Notes: generated by a model from the letters alone, not told the origin. DNA of 64,000 nt from Candidatus Tokpelaia sp. JSC085 (GCA_003331005.1 QENC01000002.1:62001-126000), one strand, 5' to 3'. Counted from the first letter of the stretch, positions 28,268 through 38,422 are shown. A program made the numbers and translations.

Positions 28268-29308
28268 TTATACTTCTTCGTGCAAAAGGCTGTACACTTT
28301 CTGCAAAGTCACGATGATAAACTGTTTTTTATCAAGACCATAGGCAAGAACTTCAGTAGTGTCATGCTGTATCTCTTGCCAAAGATGCGAAAGAAGTATT
28401 GCTTGTCTCTTTTTTCTTGAAAAGACTGCCTTACATGCACGTTTGGCAAGAAAACCTGTCAAATAGTCAAGGAAAAAATTAAACTGAACCGTGGTGTTGC
28501 GCCCGCTCAACATTGATGCTAACTGATGCACGGAAGTCACAGGAAATACAGGAGAAAAAAAAGCTTTATCAATGATTCTTGCAATTTCAAGTCCACCGGA
28601 TGTAAGGATTAAAATAGCTCTCCTAACGCTGCCACTAGAATGCCTGAGCAGATCGCTTGTATGCAGGTGTTCTGCATTAAAGCCGATAGTTCCTGCCACA
28701 ACAGTTAGTGCTTGCTGCATTTGTATATCTCCAAGGGGTTTAAATATGATCGATTGACAACGAGATTGGATAGTCGGCGATAACCGACACATTTTGTGAA
28801 AAATCAGGATGAACAATGTTTTATCAGGAGGTTCTTCCAGCATCTTTAAAAGGGCATTATCTGCATGGCAATTCATATCGTCAGCAGAATCAATGATAAT
28901 AACACGCCAACCACCTTTTGAGGGTGCCTTCTGAAGAAAGTTTGCAACACACCGAATATCCTCCACTGTGATGGTTTTGTGAAACTTTCCGGCCTTTGTA
29001 TCATAACCTCGCATAACATGCCGCATATCCGGATGTGCTTTCCTGCTAATTGTCCTCCATAGCGTTGAAGATAGATCCGGCAATATGAAATTCTCACTGG
29101 TGCTTGCTAAAATATTCCAGGTAAGATGAAATGCAAGTGTTGCTTTTCCCGTTCCTTTTGGTCCTGTAAACAACAATGCATGATGTAGACGATTGTCCCT
29201 CCGCATTTTCTGCAAGAAATGTATTATGACTTCATGACCAAAAAAGACGGAATTTTGTGAAGGTAAGGGAATGCCTTCAATTTGATCAAATTCAAGCTGC
29301 TGCATCAT
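28268..29308 (-). CDS. holB: DNA polymerase III subunit delta-prime
   Basis: Clamp-loader subunit of 346 residues. It shows FFGHEVIIHFLQKM, LHHALLFTGPKGTGKATLA (AAA+ P-loop with the degenerate alanine common in delta-prime), KTITVEDIR and VIIIDSADDMNCHADNALLK with LEEPPDKTLFIL. ATG 29308 overlaps the tmk stop as ATGA and is chosen; in-frame codons extend to 29347. Co-transcribed with tmk, which is the usual order. A 156-base gap separates it from metG. Confidence 0.92.
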   Translation of the reverse strand: MMQQLEFDQIEGIPLPSQNSVFFGHEVIIHFLQKMRRDNRLHHALLFTGPKGTGKATLAFHLTWNILASTSENFILPDLSSTLWRTISRKAHPDMRHVMRGYDTKAGKFHKTITVEDIRCVANFLQKAPSKGGWRVIIIDSADDMNCHADNALLKMLEEPPDKTLFILIFHKMCRLSPTIQSRCQSIIFKPLGDIQMQQALTVVAGTIGFNAEHLHTSDLLRHSSGSVRRAILILTSGGLEIARIIDKAFFSPVFPVTSVHQLASMLSGRNTTVQFNFFLDYLTGFLAKRACKAVFSRKKRQAILLSHLWQEIQHDTTEVLAYGLDKKQFIIVTLQKVYSLLHEEV

Positions 29309-29964
29309 TGAACATACACATCCCGTTGATGAATTTTCCTTCTGCATATTCTCATAATTTCAGCCGTTATTGCTCCCGTTGCACGGGTTGCATCAATCAC
29401 ATGACAACGTTCAGGTTCCGTTCTTGCAATTTGAAGAAACGCCTGCCTCCTATTTTCCTGAATAATGAGATCTGCATCTTCGAAGTGATCAGTTGTATCT
29501 CCAGGCTTTTTCCTTGCCTTAACTCTTCTCATTCCCTCTTCTACAGGGAGATCAAGGATAAAAGTAAGATCTGGTACCAGATCGTCAACAGCAATTTTTT
29601 CCAAGAGTGAGATGTAATCATGGGGCATGTTACCGGCTATTCCCTGATACACTCTGGTAGAATCAATAAAACGGTCACAGAGGACAATTTTCCCAGCTCT
29701 GAGTGCTGGTGTAATGAGTGTATCCATATGGTCAATGCGGGCTGCTGTGAATAGAATGATTTCCATCCATGGACCATAACTTTGTATGCTGTGATTCAAC
29801 AAAACATGACGAATGGATTCAGCCCCAAGTGTTCCCCCTGGTTCACGTGTTACAACAATATCAAAGCCCTCTTGACTCAAGCATTCAGCAAGATAGTTGA
29901 TCTGGGTTGATTTCCCACTTCCTTCTCCACCTTCGAACGAAATGAAATAGCCATCCTTTAGCAC
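29305..29964 (-). CDS. tmk: Thymidylate kinase
   Basis: Phosphorylates dTMP to dTDP; 219 residues. P-loop FEGGEGSGKSTQ, then TREPGGTLGAE, the DR motif CDRFIDSTRVYQG, LPVEEGMRRV and the LID arginine region are intact. The stop overlaps the holB start. In many relatives a D-Ala-D-Ala carboxypeptidase gene lies upstream between rlpA and tmk; here only 179 non-coding bases remain. Confidence 0.96.
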   Translation of the reverse strand: MLKDGYFISFEGGEGSGKSTQINYLAECLSQEGFDIVVTREPGGTLGAESIRHVLLNHSIQSYGPWMEIILFTAARIDHMDTLITPALRAGKIVLCDRFIDSTRVYQGIAGNMPHDYISLLEKIAVDDLVPDLTFILDLPVEEGMRRVKARKKPGDTTDHFEDADLIIQENRRQAFLQIARTEPERCHVIDATRATGAITAEIMRICRRKIHQRDVYVQ

Positions 29965-30143
29965 AAGTACTTCCTCTTTTAAGAAGCGAGATTTCTTATC
30001 AAAAGCGACAGTAAATATTGCCTAAACTTAAGATTTTATCTTTATCACGACGAGTTGACTAGTTAAAATTTAATTTTTAGAAAGAGTGGTATTTCTTTCA
30101 TAAGAATCATCTGACGATGATCGGGTTGACCTAAATGGCTTGA

Positions 30144-30785
30144 TTATTTGTTCGCAGCTCTGGTTGAATGCAAAGAATGCGTTTTTTTCAGATCTTCTGG
30201 TGCAAGATAGTGGTTATCTGTCCTGTACACTGGTGCTGGCCCAATATATTCTACCCTGACATCCGTCACGCCGCTATCCTGATAATCGAGCAGCTGTGCT
30301 GCACGACGAGAGAGATCAATAATGCGACCGTGAATAAAAGGCCCTCTGTCATTAACGCGGACAATAAGGGATGCTCCGTTTTTCAGATTTGTCACCCGCG
30401 CATAGCTTGGCAGCGGCATAGTTGGATGAGCCGCGGTTAGATGGTTCATATCAAAAATTTCACCATTAGCTGTCCGTTTACCATGCAACTCAGAACCATA
30501 CCAGGAAGCGCGCCCAATTCTTGAAGAATATTCCGTATTCTTTTCAGGACTCTTTACCTGATATGGCCTGTCAACCAGGCAATGGCCTCCGTTCCGATCT
30601 ATGGATGTTAAACCAGGATTCATCATCAACATCTCGGTATTAGTATGCCTGGGAACACTGTTGTGATCTGTCTTCAAGTGCTCATCATTTTTGAAAAAAA
30701 TGCTTGTACAAGCGGTCAGAAAAAAAAAGCCTAGCGAGGCTTGAACAGCAACCATTTTATGTGTTTTTAAAATATGCAAAAGCAT
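30144..30785 (-). CDS. rlpA: RlpA-like septal ring lytic transglycosylase lipoprotein
   Basis: 213 residues. A signal peptide ends in a lipobox (FFFLTAC, cysteine about residue 26), so it should be anchored in the outer membrane. The double-psi beta-barrel domain has GRASWYGSELHGKRTANGE, FDMNHLTAAHPTMPLPSYA, VRVNDRGPFIHGRIIDLS and AAQLL. No SPOR domain follows the barrel, unlike E. coli RlpA. It probably trims denuded glycan at division sites or acts structurally. Confidence 0.9.
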   Translation of the reverse strand: MLLHILKTHKMVAVQASLGFFFLTACTSIFFKNDEHLKTDHNSVPRHTNTEMLMMNPGLTSIDRNGGHCLVDRPYQVKSPEKNTEYSSRIGRASWYGSELHGKRTANGEIFDMNHLTAAHPTMPLPSYARVTNLKNGASLIVRVNDRGPFIHGRIIDLSRRAAQLLDYQDSGVTDVRVEYIGPAPVYRTDNHYLAPEDLKKTHSLHSTRAANK

Positions 30786-30843
30786 GAGTGATTTCCGTAA
30801 GAAGGCATATCATCTTAAATAGAAGAACAACCTATAGCCAGCG

Positions 30844-30865
30844 AAAAGCCCCTCCCTAAGGGGGC
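30844..30865 (-). terminator. Rho-independent terminator of the suf operon
   Basis: On the minus strand GCCCC and GGGGC form a stem around CTTAGGGA and are followed by TTTT. It starts 25 bases after the sufT stop, which fits the end of the leftward suf operon. Confidence 0.7.
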
Positions 30866-30889
30866 AGTTTTGCAACAATAGCATTCATC

Positions 30890-31273
30890 TTAATACCAGC
30901 CAATAGCGACCTGTGCTTCTTCTGACATACGGCTAGTCGTCCAAGGTGGGTCAAATGTTATCGTTACTTCAACGTGTGATACACCTGCAACAGTACTGAC
31001 AGCGTTTTCAACCCAGCTAGTCATTTCACTTGCAATAGGACAACCCGGATTCGTTAGCGTCATGGCAATTCGTACTGTTCTATCATTCTCCACATCAATA
31101 CTATATATGAGTCCTAACTCATATATATCTGCAGGAATTTCCGGATCGTGAACCGTTTTCAGCGCAGTAATAATATCATTAGTCAACCGGTCAAGTTCAT
31201 CTGCCGAAAGCATGGAGGCAGTATGTTCTTTATTTGCAACACTTGTTAGAGCGATTTTTTCCTGTTTATTCAT
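30890..31273 (-). CDS. sufT: SufT/DUF59 iron-sulfur assembly protein
   Basis: 127 residues of the MIP18/DUF59 family that helps Fe-S maturation. The conserved run is VHDPEIPADIYELGLIY, with LTNPGCPIASEM (reactive cysteine) and FDPPWTTSRMSEEA at the end. ATG 31273 overlaps the sufS end by eight bases and has GGAG upstream; an in-frame start at 31321 lies within sufS. It is the last gene of the operon. Confidence 0.92.
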   Translation of the reverse strand: MNKQEKIALTSVANKEHTASMLSADELDRLTNDIITALKTVHDPEIPADIYELGLIYSIDVENDRTVRIAMTLTNPGCPIASEMTSWVENAVSTVAGVSHVEVTITFDPPWTTSRMSEEAQVAIGWY

Positions 31274-32510
31274 GCGAAAAAAATCTCCTGGCCTTTGACA
31301 ATGCATCTGCAAGTTGGTCAATATCTGTTCTATTGTTATAGAGTGATAATGATGCCCGGCAGCTTGAGGTAATCTTCAAATGCTTTAAAAGGGGTTGTGT
31401 GCAGTGAGTGCCCGCCCTTATCGCAACACCCTGACGGTCAACATACATGGCAATATCGTGAGCATGAATACCAGAAAAATTAAAGGAGATAATCCCACCC
31501 TTGCCCGGTGCATTTCCAATCATGTTTAATCCCTTAATGGCAGAAAGGCGTTCGTGAGCATAAACACTGAGAGCGCTTTCATGCTGCATAATGACATCAC
31601 GGCCAATCCGTTCTATATACTCAAGCGCCGCGCCAAAACCGATAGCCTCAACAATTGGAGGTGTTCCTGCTTCAAACCGGTACGGAGGACGATTATAGGT
31701 CGCATTTTCAACTGTGACATCCTCAACCATTTCACCACCACCTTGGAAAGGATGCATAGCTTCCAGCTTTTCTTGTTTTCCGTACAGAACGCCGATACCA
31801 GTTGGTCCATACAGTTTATGTCCACTCATAGCATACCAGTCACAATCAAGATCCACAACATTGACTGGCATATGTACAGCACCCTGGGCGCCATCAACAA
31901 GCACCGGAATCTTGCGGGCGTGCGCTATTGCGATCATCTTTTTGATCGGTAGAATTGTACCGAGCACATTGGACATGTGTGTAATGGCGACAAGACGCGT
32001 TCTCGTCGTCAACATTCTTTCAAAATCCTCAATATGTAGCATGCCATTTGCATCAATCGGTACAAACAACAGCTTGGCTTGCTGTCTATTCCGAATAAAA
32101 TACCATGGTATAAGATTAGAATGATGTTCCATAAGCGTGACAAGAATCTCATCATCCTTTCTGATATTTAGCAGACCCCAACTATACGCAACGATGTTGA
32201 TAGCTTCAGTCGCATTTTTTGTAAAAACGATTGTATCGGCAGATGGTGCATTGAGAAAGTGTCTCACGGTTTCACGTGCCTTTTCATATGCATCTGTGGC
32301 AGCATTGGCTAGATAATATAATCCCCTATGCACATTAGCATAAGCTTCGAGATAGGCACGGGACAGGGTATCGATAACATAGCGTGGCTTTTGTGCTGAT
32401 GCTGCATTATCCAGATAAGCGAGCGGTTTGCCGTACACTTTCTTTTCCAAGACAGGAAAATCCTTGCGAATCACATTAACGTCAAAATGTCTTTCTTCCT
32501 TTTCATCCAT
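31266..32510 (-). CDS. sufS: Cysteine desulfurase SufS
   Basis: PLP enzyme that takes sulfur from cysteine; 414 residues, type II. It shows YLDNAASAQKP, FTKNATEAINIVAYSWG, VDGAQGAVHMPVNV, the PLP lysine in MSGHKLYGPTGIG and the catalytic cysteine in IRAGTHCTQPLLKH. In this operon it supplies the SufBCD scaffold. Overlap with sufT suggests coupling. No sufE or sufU partner is visible in the window. Confidence 0.96.
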   Translation of the reverse strand: MDEKEERHFDVNVIRKDFPVLEKKVYGKPLAYLDNAASAQKPRYVIDTLSRAYLEAYANVHRGLYYLANAATDAYEKARETVRHFLNAPSADTIVFTKNATEAINIVAYSWGLLNIRKDDEILVTLMEHHSNLIPWYFIRNRQQAKLLFVPIDANGMLHIEDFERMLTTRTRLVAITHMSNVLGTILPIKKMIAIAHARKIPVLVDGAQGAVHMPVNVVDLDCDWYAMSGHKLYGPTGIGVLYGKQEKLEAMHPFQGGGEMVEDVTVENATYNRPPYRFEAGTPPIVEAIGFGAALEYIERIGRDVIMQHESALSVYAHERLSAIKGLNMIGNAPGKGGIISFNFSGIHAHDIAMYVDRQGVAIRAGTHCTQPLLKHLKITSSCRASLSLYNNRTDIDQLADALSKARRFFSHE

Positions 32511-32616
32511 GATAGAGTGCCGCCTTTCGTTGTCAAAAAAAACAGAAAATCCCAGAAGAGTCCTCTTTTACCCCCTTTATATAATCAATTTGACAGGTTC
32601 GGAGAAAAATGAGCAT

Positions 32617-33885
32617 CTATATATGCATTTGCAGCCACTGCTCTACATTCATCTGTAACAGATCCTCAATCTCTTTCCTGTTCAATTCCTCAACCAGTTC
32701 GCTGACAAAAGCTTTTATTAGCATGGACCGAGCCTGAGATTCAGGAATGCCCCGCGCCATAAGATAAAAAAGATGATCGTAATCAATCGAAGTCACAGTT
32801 GCACCATGGCCACAGGTCACATCATCGGCAAAAATCTCAAGTTCTGGCTTAGCATCAAATTCAGCATTCTCAGAAAGAATCAGACTATTACAAACCATCT
32901 GTGCATTGACTTTCTGTGCTACACGGGCGACCCTTATTGCCCCCTGAAATACACCACAAGCACTATCGGTCACAACGTTGCGCATTATTTCTTTTGATGT
33001 TGTAGCTCTAGCAAGATGGCGAACTGTCATGGTTGTATCAATATGAGATTTTCCTGAGAGGAGGTTGATGCTGCGTAATTGAAAATCTGCATGATTGCCA
33101 TTGAGATCAATGTTGATTTCCTGACGCAGAAGACCTAATCCGATATTCATGACATATAGTTTAAGACATGCATTCTTGTTGAGCCGGGCATTGAACTGGT
33201 TCAACTCAGTTGAGGATATCCCGCGCCTACGGATAATAATCCATAAAACCCGTGCATCTTCAGCAAGGTCAAGATGGCTAACAGAAGAAAGGAAACTGTC
33301 CTGATCATCACCAATCTGTCGTTCAATAACGGTTACATTAGAATTTTTTTCTGCACTTACAGGAAAGCAGACATGTGATTGAGCACCATTCTGAATATTC
33401 TGGATCTCAATAATTTTATCCAAAGAGACATCTTCAAAAACATCCACCTTCCAGCCATCATGGAAAAAGGCTGTATTGAGTTGAGCGATCATATTCTCAG
33501 CAGAAAGCCTCTGTGGAAGAGTCGCCTTTCTATCAGGAGTCAACGTATCAAGCGGCGTAAATGAAGCTCCACATAATGGAGAGACCAGGGGGGCAGAAAG
33601 GGCCTTGCCATTGACAGTAGAAAGAACGATGTTATCTGGGATAAGCGGCGCGACGGATCTTCCATCAGCCTCGCTGCTATAAGGCGCAACCCGGTTCAAT
33701 TGAGTACGTAGATCGGTATAATGCCAATCTTCCATTTTCCGAGAAGGTAACCCATGTTTCAGGAAGAAAGCCATCGCCACCTTGGACGCTGCAATTATTT
33801 GCCGACCTCTCTTTTCAAGAGCTGAAAAATTTTCAATAATTTCTGTCTCTGCCTGTGTCAGACTCTTTTTTTTGAATACACTCAC
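32617..33885 (-). CDS. sufD: Fe-S cluster assembly protein SufD
   Basis: Scaffold subunit of the SufBC2D complex, about 422 residues. It shows HGLPSRKMEDWHYTDL near the N-terminus and the C-terminal run KPELEIFADDVTCGHGATV with ARGIPESQARSMLIKAF. The GTG at 33885, 14 bases after the sufC stop and preceded by GAGG, is preferred. An in-frame ATG at 33933 would overlap sufC by 35 bases. It lies between sufC and sufS. Confidence 0.93.
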   Translation of the reverse strand: MSVFKKKSLTQAETEIIENFSALEKRGRQIIAASKVAMAFFLKHGLPSRKMEDWHYTDLRTQLNRVAPYSSEADGRSVAPLIPDNIVLSTVNGKALSAPLVSPLCGASFTPLDTLTPDRKATLPQRLSAENMIAQLNTAFFHDGWKVDVFEDVSLDKIIEIQNIQNGAQSHVCFPVSAEKNSNVTVIERQIGDDQDSFLSSVSHLDLAEDARVLWIIIRRRGISSTELNQFNARLNKNACLKLYVMNIGLGLLRQEINIDLNGNHADFQLRSINLLSGKSHIDTTMTVRHLARATTSKEIMRNVVTDSACGVFQGAIRVARVAQKVNAQMVCNSLILSENAEFDAKPELEIFADDVTCGHGATVTSIDYDHLFYLMARGIPESQARSMLIKAFVSELVEELNRKEIEDLLQMNVEQWLQMHI

Positions 33886-33898
33886 TCTCAATACTTCC

Positions 33899-34654
33899 TC
33901 AGACGGCTTTGCTAATAATATCAGAATAGCCATTGTTCTCTAGATAAAACGCAAGGGACCTATCGCCACTTTTTATAATTTTTCCTTTATAAAGAACATG
34001 AACCGTGTCAGGAATAATGTAATCAAGCAGACGCTGATAATGGGTAATGACGAGGAAAGAACAGTCCACAGTCCGCAATGTATTAATGCCATCTGCCACA
34101 ATTTTTAACGCATCAATATCAAGACCAGAATCTGTTTCATCGAGTATACAGCAATGAGGTTCTAACATCATCATCTGCAAGATTTCAGTGCGTTTCTTCT
34201 CTCCTCCAGAAAATCCCACATTCAATGGACGTCTCAGCATGGACATATCCATCTCAAGCTTCTCTACAGCCTCTTTGACACGCCTGATGAATTCTGGAAC
34301 CTGTAGCTCTGATTTCCCGCGTGCCCTACGCTGTAGATTTATTGCAACCTTCAGGAATTCCATTGTAGCGATACCAGATATTTCCATAGGATACTGGAAT
34401 GCAAGAAAAATGCCGAGAGCGGCACGTTCAGCGGCATCCATGGCCAAAATAGATTGTCCGTTATAGAGAATATCACCGGCTGTTATTTCATAGCCTTTTC
34501 GGCCAGCTATGACATGGGAAAGTGTGGATTTTCCAGAACCGTTTGGTCCCATGACTGCTGCAATCTCAGTATTCTGAATCGTAAGATTAAGACCGCGAAG
34601 AATTTCCATGCCAGTGCCTGCAATCTTAGTATGAAGATTTTTTATTTCTAACAT
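33899..34654 (-). CDS. sufC: Fe-S cluster assembly ATPase SufC
   Basis: ABC-type ATPase of 251 residues without membrane domain. Walker A MGPNGSGKSTLSHVIAG, Q-loop FQYPMEI, signature NVGFSGGEKKRTEILQ and Walker B CCILDETDSGLDIDAL are intact. The D-E-T-D-S-G-L-D form is specific for SufC. It lies 67 bases after sufB. Confidence 0.97.
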   Translation of the reverse strand: MLEIKNLHTKIAGTGMEILRGLNLTIQNTEIAAVMGPNGSGKSTLSHVIAGRKGYEITAGDILYNGQSILAMDAAERAALGIFLAFQYPMEISGIATMEFLKVAINLQRRARGKSELQVPEFIRRVKEAVEKLEMDMSMLRRPLNVGFSGGEKKRTEILQMMMLEPHCCILDETDSGLDIDALKIVADGINTLRTVDCSFLVITHYQRLLDYIIPDTVHVLYKGKIIKSGDRSLAFYLENNGYSDIISKAV

Positions 34655-34721
34655 CTACTTCTATCCCGTCTGTCTGTTATCAGACGCAAATTTAAAGAAA
34701 TCCGCACGCGAAAAGAAGCAA

Positions 34722-36209
34722 CTAACCGATACTACCTTCCAGGCTGATACCAATAAGCTTCTGTGCCTCCACGGCAAATTCCATTGGCAATTTTTGAATG
34801 ACTTCCTTTACAAAACCGTTGACAATCAGTGCAATTGCTTCCTCTTCCGGAAGACCGCGCTGCATGACATAAAACAGCTGATCTTCGGATATCCTTGATG
34901 TGGTTGCTTCATGTTCAAGTTGAGCAGTGCAGTTTTTCGCTTCAACATAGGGTATCGTATGAGCACCACAGTCATGCCCGATTAGAAGACTGTCACATCG
35001 TGTAAAGTTACGCGCATTGGCTGCATTACGATGCACTGTCACCTGACCACGATAGGTATTGCTTGAAAAGCCAGAAGAAATACCCTTGGAGATAATCCGA
35101 CTTGACGTCTTCTTACCAAGATGAATCATTTTTGTACCTGAATCTATCTGCTGATAGCCATTAGATACGGCAATGGAATAGAATTCACCACACGAATAAT
35201 CGCCTCTAAGCAGACATGAAGGATATTTCCATGTAATAGCTGAACCAGTTTCAACCTGGGTCCAAGAAATCCTAGAATTCTCCCCTCGACAGTCGCCGCG
35301 TTTTGTCACAAAATTGTAAATGCCACCTTTACCTTCCTTATCACCAGGATACCAGTTCTGCACTGTTGAATATTTAATTTCAGCATTTTTCAGAGCAACA
35401 AGTTCCACTACAGCCGCATGCAGCTGATTTTCATCGCGCTGCGGGGCTGTACATCCCTCAAGATAGGATACGTATGCGCCCTCGTCTGCAATAATCAATG
35501 TACGCTCAAATTGCCCCGTGTTGCGTTCATTAATGCGGAAATAGGTTGAAAGTTCCATGGGACACCGTACCCCTTTAGGGATATAGACAAAAGACCCATC
35601 TGTGAAAACGGCTGAATTCAGCGTAGAATAAAAATTATCTGTCATAGGTACAACAGAACCGATATATTCTTTAACAAGCCCAGGATGCTCCCTAATAGCC
35701 TCTGATATAGAACAGAATATAACATTAGACCGAGCCAGTTCTTCCTTAAAGGTCGTTATAATAGAAACAGAATCAAAGACAGCATCAACAGCAACACGGC
35801 CCTGTTCATTCTGCTGATGCACACCAGCTAAAATCTCCTGCTCTCTCAAGGGAATCCCAAGCTTTTCATAAGTTTCCAAAAGTACTGAATCCACTTCGGC
35901 AAGGGATTTTGGTCCTTTCTGGTCTTTGTTCTTCGGGGCTGCATAATAATAGTAATCCTGAAAAGAAATCTTCGGATATCGTAGCCGCGCCCATCTGGGT
36001 TCATTCATATTTAACCAACGGCGATAAGCCTTAAGCCGCCATTGCAGCATCCATTCCGGTTCCTCCTTGAATCTGGAAATATAACGGACAATATCTTCGC
36101 TCAAGCCCTTTGGGGCTTTTTCAGTCTCAATCTTTGTTTCAAAACCATATCGATACTGATCAACGTCAATCTCACGCACCTGACGTATCGTTTCCGGCGC
36201 AACGGGCAT
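34722..36209 (-). CDS. sufB: Fe-S cluster assembly protein SufB
   Basis: Scaffold on which the cluster forms; 495 residues. Key runs are [86 protein letters not shown] and [20 protein letters not shown]. All cysteines usually conserved are visible. It follows the IscS-like desulfurase gene by 108 bases. The operon lacks an iscR regulator gene, which often stands here. Confidence 0.97.
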   Translation of the reverse strand: MPVAPETIRQVREIDVDQYRYGFETKIETEKAPKGLSEDIVRYISRFKEEPEWMLQWRLKAYRRWLNMNEPRWARLRYPKISFQDYYYYAAPKNKDQKGPKSLAEVDSVLLETYEKLGIPLREQEILAGVHQQNEQGRVAVDAVFDSVSIITTFKEELARSNVIFCSISEAIREHPGLVKEYIGSVVPMTDNFYSTLNSAVFTDGSFVYIPKGVRCPMELSTYFRINERNTGQFERTLIIADEGAYVSYLEGCTAPQRDENQLHAAVVELVALKNAEIKYSTVQNWYPGDKEGKGGIYNFVTKRGDCRGENSRISWTQVETGSAITWKYPSCLLRGDYSCGEFYSIAVSNGYQQIDSGTKMIHLGKKTSSRIISKGISSGFSSNTYRGQVTVHRNAANARNFTRCDSLLIGHDCGAHTIPYVEAKNCTAQLEHEATTSRISEDQLFYVMQRGLPEEEAIALIVNGFVKEVIQKLPMEFAVEAQKLIGISLEGSIG

Positions 36210-36317
36210 TTACACTCTCCATTTCCACAAAAACCTCTAGCGAGGTCTAGCACTCTATGATACCCAATCACCCATACTATTTGATGAAATAACTCCAGCT
36301 TCATGCTAGAATAATTC

Positions 36318-37481
36318 TCAACTATATTTCAAGTGCGATTGTTTTGTCCGTGCAATAATCGTTTCGAATACTTTAAGAAACTGCTTAATATCGCTGAGCC
36401 GTGTATTCTGACCTGTTGAAACTCTGATCGCTCCATTCGAATTTGCGATCCCCATTGCCTGTAAAACTGGACTGGAATCTATTTTCCCAGATGAACAAGC
36501 TGCACCCGCAGAAACAGCAATACCTGCGAGGTCAAAGGCAATCTGCATAGATTCAGCCTTAATACCAGGCGCTGAAAAAAAAGTCGTGTTCGGCAGACGC
36601 ATAGTACCACTACCGTAAATAAGAATGCTTGGCAGAATTTCCTTTAATCCCTCTTCCAATTTTTTCTGCAAATTGACCAGTCGTTCGCCTTCATGCAAGC
36701 ACTGAATCACACAGGAGGCAGCAGCAGCACCAAAAGATGCGATGAGTGATACTGCCTCTGTTCCAGCACGTAACCCCTTTTCCTGTCCACCACCAGTTAA
36801 TAAAGGTTCTGGTCGAATAGTTTCTCCGGTAGCGATAAAAGCTCCGATACCTTTTGGTCCGCCAATCTTATGAGCAGAAAGGAGAAAAAAGTCACCGCAC
36901 TTTTTTGTCATATCAAGTTTTTCTCTTGCGACTGCTTGTACTACATCAACAATGAAAAGCCCTGCTGCTTCCTTAACAATCTTACTCAAAGCCGTTATAG
37001 GTTGGATGATACCTGTTTCATGGTTTGCATACTGAATGGCAACCAATGGCAAACCTTTGCTTCTGTCATGCTTCCTCAATATTTCTCGCAAACAATCTGG
37101 CTGAACCACACCATTCCTGTCAACAGGAACAACAGTACTCATTTGTACCGGGAACCGACCTCTGCTAGTGACACATGGATGTTCTGTAGCAGAAAAATAA
37201 AGATGTGACATAAACAGTGGTGAACGACCTATAAAATAATGCGGAGTCAGAAGAGTCATGATCGCTTCGGTTGCTCCGGATGTAAATACGATATTAGCTG
37301 GATCAGCAACAACAAGAGCAGCAATTTCTCTCCGAGCCTTTTGTATAATAGCCTTAGCGACCCGTCCTTCAGCGTGAACTGATGAAGGATTCCCGAAACT
37401 TTCCAGCGTTGAAACAAGACGCTCGCGCGCGTTTGCGGTTAGAGGAGTCGTTGAATTATAATCAAGATAAATGCGCTTCAT
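36318..37481 (-). CDS. IscS/NifS-like cysteine desulfurase at the head of the suf operon
   Basis: Type I PLP desulfurase, 387 residues. It shows RIYLDYNSTTPLTANARER, FTSGATEAIMTLL, ATEHPCV, YANHETGIIQPI, the PLP lysine in LLSAHKIGGPKGIGA and the mobile-loop cysteine in SAGAACSSGKIDSSPVLQAMG. A second desulfurase preceding sufB is typical for alphaproteobacterial SUF clusters. It may serve tRNA thiolation or clusters; the sequence does not decide. It is divergent from the hydrolase gene. Confidence 0.92.
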   Translation of the reverse strand: MKRIYLDYNSTTPLTANARERLVSTLESFGNPSSVHAEGRVAKAIIQKARREIAALVVADPANIVFTSGATEAIMTLLTPHYFIGRSPLFMSHLYFSATEHPCVTSRGRFPVQMSTVVPVDRNGVVQPDCLREILRKHDRSKGLPLVAIQYANHETGIIQPITALSKIVKEAAGLFIVDVVQAVAREKLDMTKKCGDFFLLSAHKIGGPKGIGAFIATGETIRPEPLLTGGGQEKGLRAGTEAVSLIASFGAAAASCVIQCLHEGERLVNLQKKLEEGLKEILPSILIYGSGTMRLPNTTFFSAPGIKAESMQIAFDLAGIAVSAGAACSSGKIDSSPVLQAMGIANSNGAIRVSTGQNTRLSDIKQFLKVFETIIARTKQSHLKYS

Positions 37482-37602
37482 ATCTAAAAGTTAGCTGATA
37501 ACATGCAAAATTTCCGCCCCACTGTACCCTACTTGTACTTTCCTGAACATACGACCGTTCAGCATATCCATTTCCCTTGAAATAACATTCGAAAAAAAAT
37601 TA

Positions 37603-37685
37603 TTCTTTTGATAAAAGAAAAGGTCTCTCTGTTAGAGACTTACATATTGAGTACTGCAGCGTCAAGGTTGCTGATACTTGCAGTA
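37603..37685. promoter_or_regulatory. Three inverted repeats in the suf/hydrolase divergent region
   Basis: TTCTTTT/AAAAGAA with loop GAT (37603-37619), GTCTCT/AGAGAC with a 5-base loop (37623-37639), and TACTGCA/TGCAGTA with a 20-base loop (37652-37685). All arms are perfect. The region is 118-200 bases upstream of the desulfurase and 33-115 bases upstream of the hydrolase. They could be operators (iron or Fe-S regulators usually act here) or hairpins in the hydrolase leader. Confidence 0.5.
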
Positions 37686-37717
37686 TCGGAAAAAATACAA
37701 AAATTGTGGAGCACTGA

Positions 37718-38422
37718 ATGCCTGAAGTGATTTTTAATGGTCCAGCTGGACGTCTTGAGGGACGTTACCAACCCTCATCGGAGAAAAATGCACCGATTGC
37801 TATCGTTCTTCACCCTCATCCACAGTTCGGTGGGACAATGAATAACAAGATCATTTATGATCTATTTTATCTCTTTCAGCAACGGAATTTTACAACTCTG
37901 CGCTTTAATTTCAGAGGTATTGGGCGTAGCCAAGGTGAATTTGATCACGGTATTGGTGAATTATCAGATGCAGCTGCAGCGCTCGACTGGGTCCAGACAC
38001 TGCATCCACATTCGAAGAAATGTTGGGTGACCGGTTATTCCTTCGGAGCATGGATCGGCATGCAGCTCTTGATGCGCCGACCTGAAATCGAAGCATTTAT
38101 CTCTGTCGCACCTCAACCTAATATTTATGATTTCTCATTTCTCGCTCCCTGCCCATCCTCAGGGTTGATAATCCATGGCAACAGAGACAAAGTCTCTCCT
38201 GCCAGGGATGTTCAAGCACTGGTTGATAAGCTCAAAACCCAAAAGAGTATCACTATTACCCAGAAAACTCTTGATGGTGTGAATCATTTCTTTACTGGTC
38301 AAATCAATAAATTGGTTGAGGAATGCGCATCATATGTTGACCACCGTCTTACCGGGGAACTTCCAAACAGATATCCAAAGTACTTGCATTCCAAGACTGA
38401 TTCTAACATGAATATGGTATAG
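37718..38422 (+). CDS. Alpha/beta hydrolase next to the suf operon
   Basis: 234 residues. It begins PEVIFNGPAGRLEGRY, with LHPHPQFGGTMNNKI (oxyanion region), LRFNFRGIGRSQGEFDHG, the nucleophile elbow GYSFGAW, and the acid and histidine in IHGNRDKVSP and DGVNHFF. This family is a regular divergent neighbour of the alphaproteobacterial SUF cluster. The substrate is unknown. Confidence 0.88.
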   Translation: MPEVIFNGPAGRLEGRYQPSSEKNAPIAIVLHPHPQFGGTMNNKIIYDLFYLFQQRNFTTLRFNFRGIGRSQGEFDHGIGELSDAAAALDWVQTLHPHSKKCWVTGYSFGAWIGMQLLMRRPEIEAFISVAPQPNIYDFSFLAPCPSSGLIIHGNRDKVSPARDVQALVDKLKTQKSITITQKTLDGVNHFFTGQINKLVEECASYVDHRLTGELPNRYPKYLHSKTDSNMNMV

